Below, in pieces: positions 60,953 through 64,000 of a stretch of DNA of 64,000 nucleotides (position 1 is the stretch's first letter; every line of letters starts with the position of its first letter). Source of the stretch: CAXBES01 sp963974915 (lineage in GTDB: Bacteria; Bacteroidota; Bacteroidia; Flavobacteriales; Flavobacteriaceae); assembly GCA_963974915.1 (NCBI GenBank), contig CAXBES010000015.1:1-64000 (forward strand), in the 5' to 3' direction. Below the pieces are notes generated by a model. That model searched no databases. It was not told the origin of the DNA and saw only the letters and a program-made list of their open reading frames with translations. Made by a program: the position numbers and the translations under genes.

Positions 60953-61855
60953 TTACCCTCCAAATCTCCCACGGCCACCTCTGCCACCACGATTTCGGAA
61001 GTTTTCTCGCATCTCATCAGTCTTTTCCTTAACAATTTTAGTGTATTCTTCTCTTGTTACCTCTTTCCCTTTTGAAGGAGCTTCAATTTTTTCGGCTTCC
61101 TTAGGGTTCATAACTATTTTAGAGCACAGCAAGGTGGTTCTATAAACGTTTAATTCTAAGATTAATCCCGGTAATCCTGCATATTCTCCGGGGCCATGTC
61201 CCACAGGCACCTGAGGCGTATACCAGGCAGTTACTAAAATTTCCTTCGGAATCTCGATCTGATCCATTGGATCATCGCTCTTGGTACTATCTACTTTCGC
61301 TTCCGAATCTTTCTTTTCCTCATCATTGTTTCTATCGCCTCTTGGACCACCTCGTCTTGGTCGAGCCATTCGGTAATCGTTCGGATCTATTTTTTTAATT
61401 GCTGTTGCTTTAAAGGCTACATATTGGCCAATTTGTTTTGATTCCTTTTCCAGTTGCCAATCCAGATTTGCTACAGTGTCTGTAACAAGAAATTGCTTTC
61501 CGAAGAACTCATTCTCCTCAATCATTGTATTAGTCGATAGATTCTTATACTGTGCTCCGGGAGTAAAACTACTCATCATCATTGCAAATCCGCCGCCTGC
61601 TCCTGCTTCCAATTTTTCCTGTTCTTTGTAAATCGATTCGTCTTTGTTGAATGTAAGAATGTATGTTTTTTCCAACATGCTTTTCATTCGTTCTGCGATT
61701 TGCTTTTTCATGTCCTCAGACATTTCCCGTCCTCCACCAAAACTATCCATATCGACCGTAGTTTTAGATTCGTAAAAAGCTTGTCCGCTAATATTCTGTG
61801 CAAAGGCACTACCCGATATGAGAGCGCATATAATAAACGTGATATATTTGACCAT
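60953..61855 (-). CDS. GLPGLI family protein (first)
   Basis: 300 residues, signal peptide ending AFAQ. The name-giving motif is present in 'GPGEYAGLPGLILELNVYRT'. There are low-complexity regions: 'RPRRGGPRGDRNNDEEKKDS' near 170-190 and a Gly/Arg-rich C-terminal end. Exported protein of unknown function, found beside TonB-type barrels in Bacteroidota. 74 bp upstream of the barrel gene. Confidence 0.92.
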   Translation of the reverse strand: MVKYITFIICALISGSAFAQNISGQAFYESKTTVDMDSFGGGREMSEDMKKQIAERMKSMLEKTYILTFNKDESIYKEQEKLEAGAGGGFAMMMSSFTPGAQYKNLSTNTMIEENEFFGKQFLVTDTVANLDWQLEKESKQIGQYVAFKATAIKKIDPNDYRMARPRRGGPRGDRNNDEEKKDSEAKVDSTKSDDPMDQIEIPKEILVTAWYTPQVPVGHGPGEYAGLPGLILELNVYRTTLLCSKIVMNPKEAEKIEAPSKGKEVTREEYTKIVKEKTDEMRENFRNRGGRGGRGRFGG

Positions 61856-61955
61856 AATTATAGTTTAAAGATATTTGTTAGTAACAAAGTAAATGAATTG
61901 TTACAAATTCTTTAGACTATCTCTCGCCGGAAAAGTTTAATTTAATAGTTTAAAG

Positions 61956-62780
61956 TTAACCTCTAATCTTTATGATCATTTCCCCATCTCCCTTTTTACG
62001 ATTGGAATCGTGAAAACGCTCCATCATTTCTGCCTGCTTTTTCTCCTGAATTTCCTCATATTCCCTTTGTGTAACCACCTTCCCTCTGCTCGGTATCTCA
62101 ATTTCAATTCCGTCTTTTGGATTCAGGATGATCTTTGTGCATAATATTGATTGATTCCCATCGTTTACCTCCAGTACTAACCCGGGTAAGCCCCAATAAT
62201 CTGCAGGACCGTGCCCAAGTGGTATTTGCAGTGTGTACCAGGCAGTGGTGGTTCGGGTTACTTTTTTCTCAACAGGTTCTTTAGCCCCACTTTCGAACAT
62301 TTTTTCAGTTACCTCTTCTGTAAAAGTAGCTTTGAAACAGGTGTACTCACCAATGTTTTTGGTTTCCTTTTCAAACACCCAGTCACGCTTTTCAAGCTTA
62401 TCCTTTATTAAAAAAGGTTTGTCCATTATCTCAGATTCACGTACAAAAGACTGAGTTTCGGTATTCTTATAAAGAACATCTGTTAATCCGGAGACTACTA
62501 TATTGATACCTCCGCTCATTGCCGGCGCGGGTTTATCAAGCGACGGCACTTCTTTATATAATGATTCCTTGTTATTGAATTGCAACGAAAATTCCTTCTG
62601 AAATTGCTTAGCAAGCATCACGGCGAGCTGTTTTTGTGTGTCGGCACTAACAGTAGAGCTACTATCTATTTCAGATTTTACATTTCTATGTGTTTTGTAG
62701 TAGGCAACGCCTTCGAGATCTTGCGCTAAAGTGTTGCCCAAACAAAGACTAATTAAACAAAGAAAAAAAAGTGATTTCAT
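61956..62780 (-). CDS. GLPGLI family protein (second)
   Basis: 274 residues from the ATG at 62780; an ATG at 62807 would add nine residues before the signal peptide (MKSLFFLCLISLCLGNTLAQ). 'GHGPADYWGLPGLVLEVNDG' carries the family motif. A paralog of the downstream GLPGLI gene, sharing 'AWYTLQIPLGHGP'-like and 'VVTQREYEEI'-like segments. Divergent from the histidine kinase gene, with three direct repeats in the gap. Confidence 0.92.
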   Translation of the reverse strand: MKSLFFLCLISLCLGNTLAQDLEGVAYYKTHRNVKSEIDSSSTVSADTQKQLAVMLAKQFQKEFSLQFNNKESLYKEVPSLDKPAPAMSGGINIVVSGLTDVLYKNTETQSFVRESEIMDKPFLIKDKLEKRDWVFEKETKNIGEYTCFKATFTEEVTEKMFESGAKEPVEKKVTRTTTAWYTLQIPLGHGPADYWGLPGLVLEVNDGNQSILCTKIILNPKDGIEIEIPSRGKVVTQREYEEIQEKKQAEMMERFHDSNRKKGDGEMIIKIRG

Positions 62781-62836
62781 GGTTGCTCGTTTTAGATTGA
62801 TGTTCACAAATATGAAAATAAAAATGAGTCTTTAAG

Positions 62837-62862
62837 GTTAACCAGTGTTAACGTGTGTTAAG
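62837..62862. promoter_or_regulatory. Three direct repeats, possible response-regulator boxes
   Basis: GTTAAC (62837-62842), GTTAAC (62847-62852) and GTTAAG (62857-62862) follow each other with a 10-bp period, between divergent GLPGLI and histidine-kinase genes. Tandem direct repeats one helical turn apart are typical of OmpR/PhoB-family sites. Confidence 0.5.
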
Positions 62863-62866
62863 CGAT

Positions 62867-62898
62867 TTGCGAAAAACACCAAATAGAGCGTACATTTG
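62867..62898 (+). promoter_or_regulatory. Bacteroidota-type promoter of the histidine kinase
   Basis: TTG at 62867-62869, a 21-bp spacer and TACATTTG at 62891-62898. The ATG at 62903 is only four bases further on, so the transcript is probably nearly leaderless. Confidence 0.6.
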
Positions 62899-62902
62899 AA
62901 TT

Positions 62903-64000
62903 ATGCAAGAACGTCATTACAAGACTGTTTTATATTTTATTATCGCGGCCATCGCTGTAACTCTGGTCATGCAGGTTTATTGGAATTATAAGAATTTTAA
63001 GACCGGCAAACAGCAACTAATCAATGAAGTTCAAATAAGTTTAGACAATGCCGTAGATAATTACTACGCTGCACTTGCCGAAAAAAATCTTATCGGATTC
63101 TCGTTAAAAGATGAGAATCTTAAGCAGTTTGAAGCCGAAATGGAAGAAATGATGATTCAAATTGACAAGAAAGGCATCCCTCCAAAACACAAGATGAATG
63201 GTGACACCTTAAACACAGAGATGATCTCTATCTTTACAGGCACCGAAACAAACGGATTCGATACTATTTTAAAAAAAATTCAAATTGACCAATCTACAAA
63301 GAGTGAAGCCGTCCATATGATGTTAAAACAGGATACGACAGCTTCAAAAACGAATCCGTTATTAAAACTCACTTCGAAGGTGATCTGGGCGATTAAAGAA
63401 GACACATTAGATCTAAAAGCACTTGACACCTTAATCAATGAAGAATTGGCACGAAAAAAAATAGCGGTCGATTATGGAATTGTTTTTACCGAAACTAATG
63501 GACATAAGCAAAGACTAAACAGCAACATTTCTTCCGAAAGCGCTTTAGTTACAGCGTCGAAATCCAGCTACCTTCCAAAAAACAGTAGTTTACAGTTGTT
63601 TTTTACAAATGAAACCTTAACTATCCTCACAAAAAACATTTTTGGTCTGCTCGCCTCATTTTTATTTGTTGGAGCTATCATAGGTTGTCTACTTTACCTA
63701 CTTAAAATTATCAGGCAACAAAAGCAGTTAGCGGAAGTAAAAAATGACCTCATTAGTAATATTACCCATGAGTTTAAGACGCCTATCGCGACTATAGGAG
63801 CTGCTATGGAAGGTATACAGATGTTTAATTCTGAAAATGATCCGGAAAAGAGTTTACGCTATGCTAAAATTTCGAGTGAGCAGGTAGATAAATTGAATGG
63901 CATGGTTGAAAAACTATTGGAAACTGCCACATTAGACAGTGAAACACTTTCATTAGATCTGGAAGAAGTAGATTTGGTTACCTTGCTTCAGAAAGCAGCG
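62903..64000 (+). CDS. Sensor histidine kinase (partial, runs off the right edge)
   Basis: 366 residues visible. A first membrane helix lies at about 9-26 ('VLYFIIAAIAVTLVMQVYW'), an extracytoplasmic sensor domain of about 210 residues follows, and a second helix ('IFGLLASFLFVGAIIGCLLY') is near 246-266. The phosphoacceptor segment ITHEFKTPIATI has His289. The ATPase domain is beyond the window. Together with the likely response regulator downstream it is a candidate controller of the divergent GLPGLI and receptor genes. Confidence 0.92.
   Translation, partial: MQERHYKTVLYFIIAAIAVTLVMQVYWNYKNFKTGKQQLINEVQISLDNAVDNYYAALAEKNLIGFSLKDENLKQFEAEMEEMMIQIDKKGIPPKHKMNGDTLNTEMISIFTGTETNGFDTILKKIQIDQSTKSEAVHMMLKQDTTASKTNPLLKLTSKVIWAIKEDTLDLKALDTLINEELARKKIAVDYGIVFTETNGHKQRLNSNISSESALVTASKSSYLPKNSSLQLFFTNETLTILTKNIFGLLASFLFVGAIIGCLLYLLKIIRQQKQLAEVKNDLISNITHEFKTPIATIGAAMEGIQMFNSENDPEKSLRYAKISSEQVDKLNGMVEKLLETATLDSETLSLDLEEVDLVTLLQKAA

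Overview
The window reads as a chromosomal stretch of a member of the Flavobacteriaceae (phylum Bacteroidota), probably marine. The evidence is an AT-rich base composition, promoters of the Bacteroidota type (TTG, about 20 bp, TANNTTTG), almost no Shine-Dalgarno sequences, two proteins with C-terminal sorting domains of the type IX secretion system, GLPGLI-family proteins beside an outer-membrane TonB-type receptor, and many Bacteroidota-specific families (putative porin, DUF922, DUF4136, DUF4230, DUF5522). I cannot assign a genus. No rRNA or tRNA gene, prophage or CRISPR array was seen.

Layout. 1-165: two copies of an 89-bp tandem repeat. 166-26080: mostly housekeeping and envelope genes: amino-acid dehydrogenase, anmK, acyl-CoA dehydrogenase, putative porin, rnhB, several lipoproteins, lipB, a membrane-bound LuxR-type regulator, a thioredoxin-like protein, lysS, a diheme cytochrome c, and the run ACC-deaminase-like enzyme / GH73-LysM lipoprotein / hemL. 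26081-32377: a surface-protein locus with three tandem paralogous secreted beta-sandwich proteins followed by a large 'choice-of-anchor B' protein with a T9SS sorting domain. 32451-37439: small conserved proteins, hutU, a DUF4136 lipoprotein, a membrane protein and a second T9SS cargo. 37453-54418, all on the minus strand: a phenylacetate-degradation locus of about 17 kb. 54761-57285: aromatic amino acid hydroxylase, rhodanese and nuclease genes. 57486-64000: DUF4230 protein, TonB-type receptor, two GLPGLI proteins, and a divergent sensor histidine kinase cut by the right edge.

The phenylacetate locus runs, in transcription order, TetR regulator, paaE, paaA, paaB, paaC, paaD, paaG, paaH, paaI, a four-helix-bundle gene, paaJ, an atypical short-chain dehydrogenase, paaZ (with an extra C-terminal domain), an enoyl-CoA hydratase, paaY, and the E2 and fused E1 genes of a 2-oxoacid dehydrogenase. 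A 7-4-7 bp palindrome overlaps the -7 element of a good promoter in front of paaE and is probably the TetR operator. The phenylacetate-CoA ligase PaaK is absent, while the E2/E1 genes follow paaY after only 13 bp. This suggests, as inference, that phenylacetyl-CoA may be made directly from phenylpyruvate. A phenylalanine-hydroxylase-like gene starts just upstream on the other strand, so the region looks devoted to aromatic amino acid breakdown.

The most unusual structure lies at 41329-42020. A small GIY-YIG nuclease gene is flanked by inverted 20-bp hairpins and sits between two copies of a 165-bp segment that carries the start of paaY. The result is a truncated paaY copy, the nuclease gene, and an intact paaY. 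It looks like a small nuclease-bearing mobile element that preserved its target gene.
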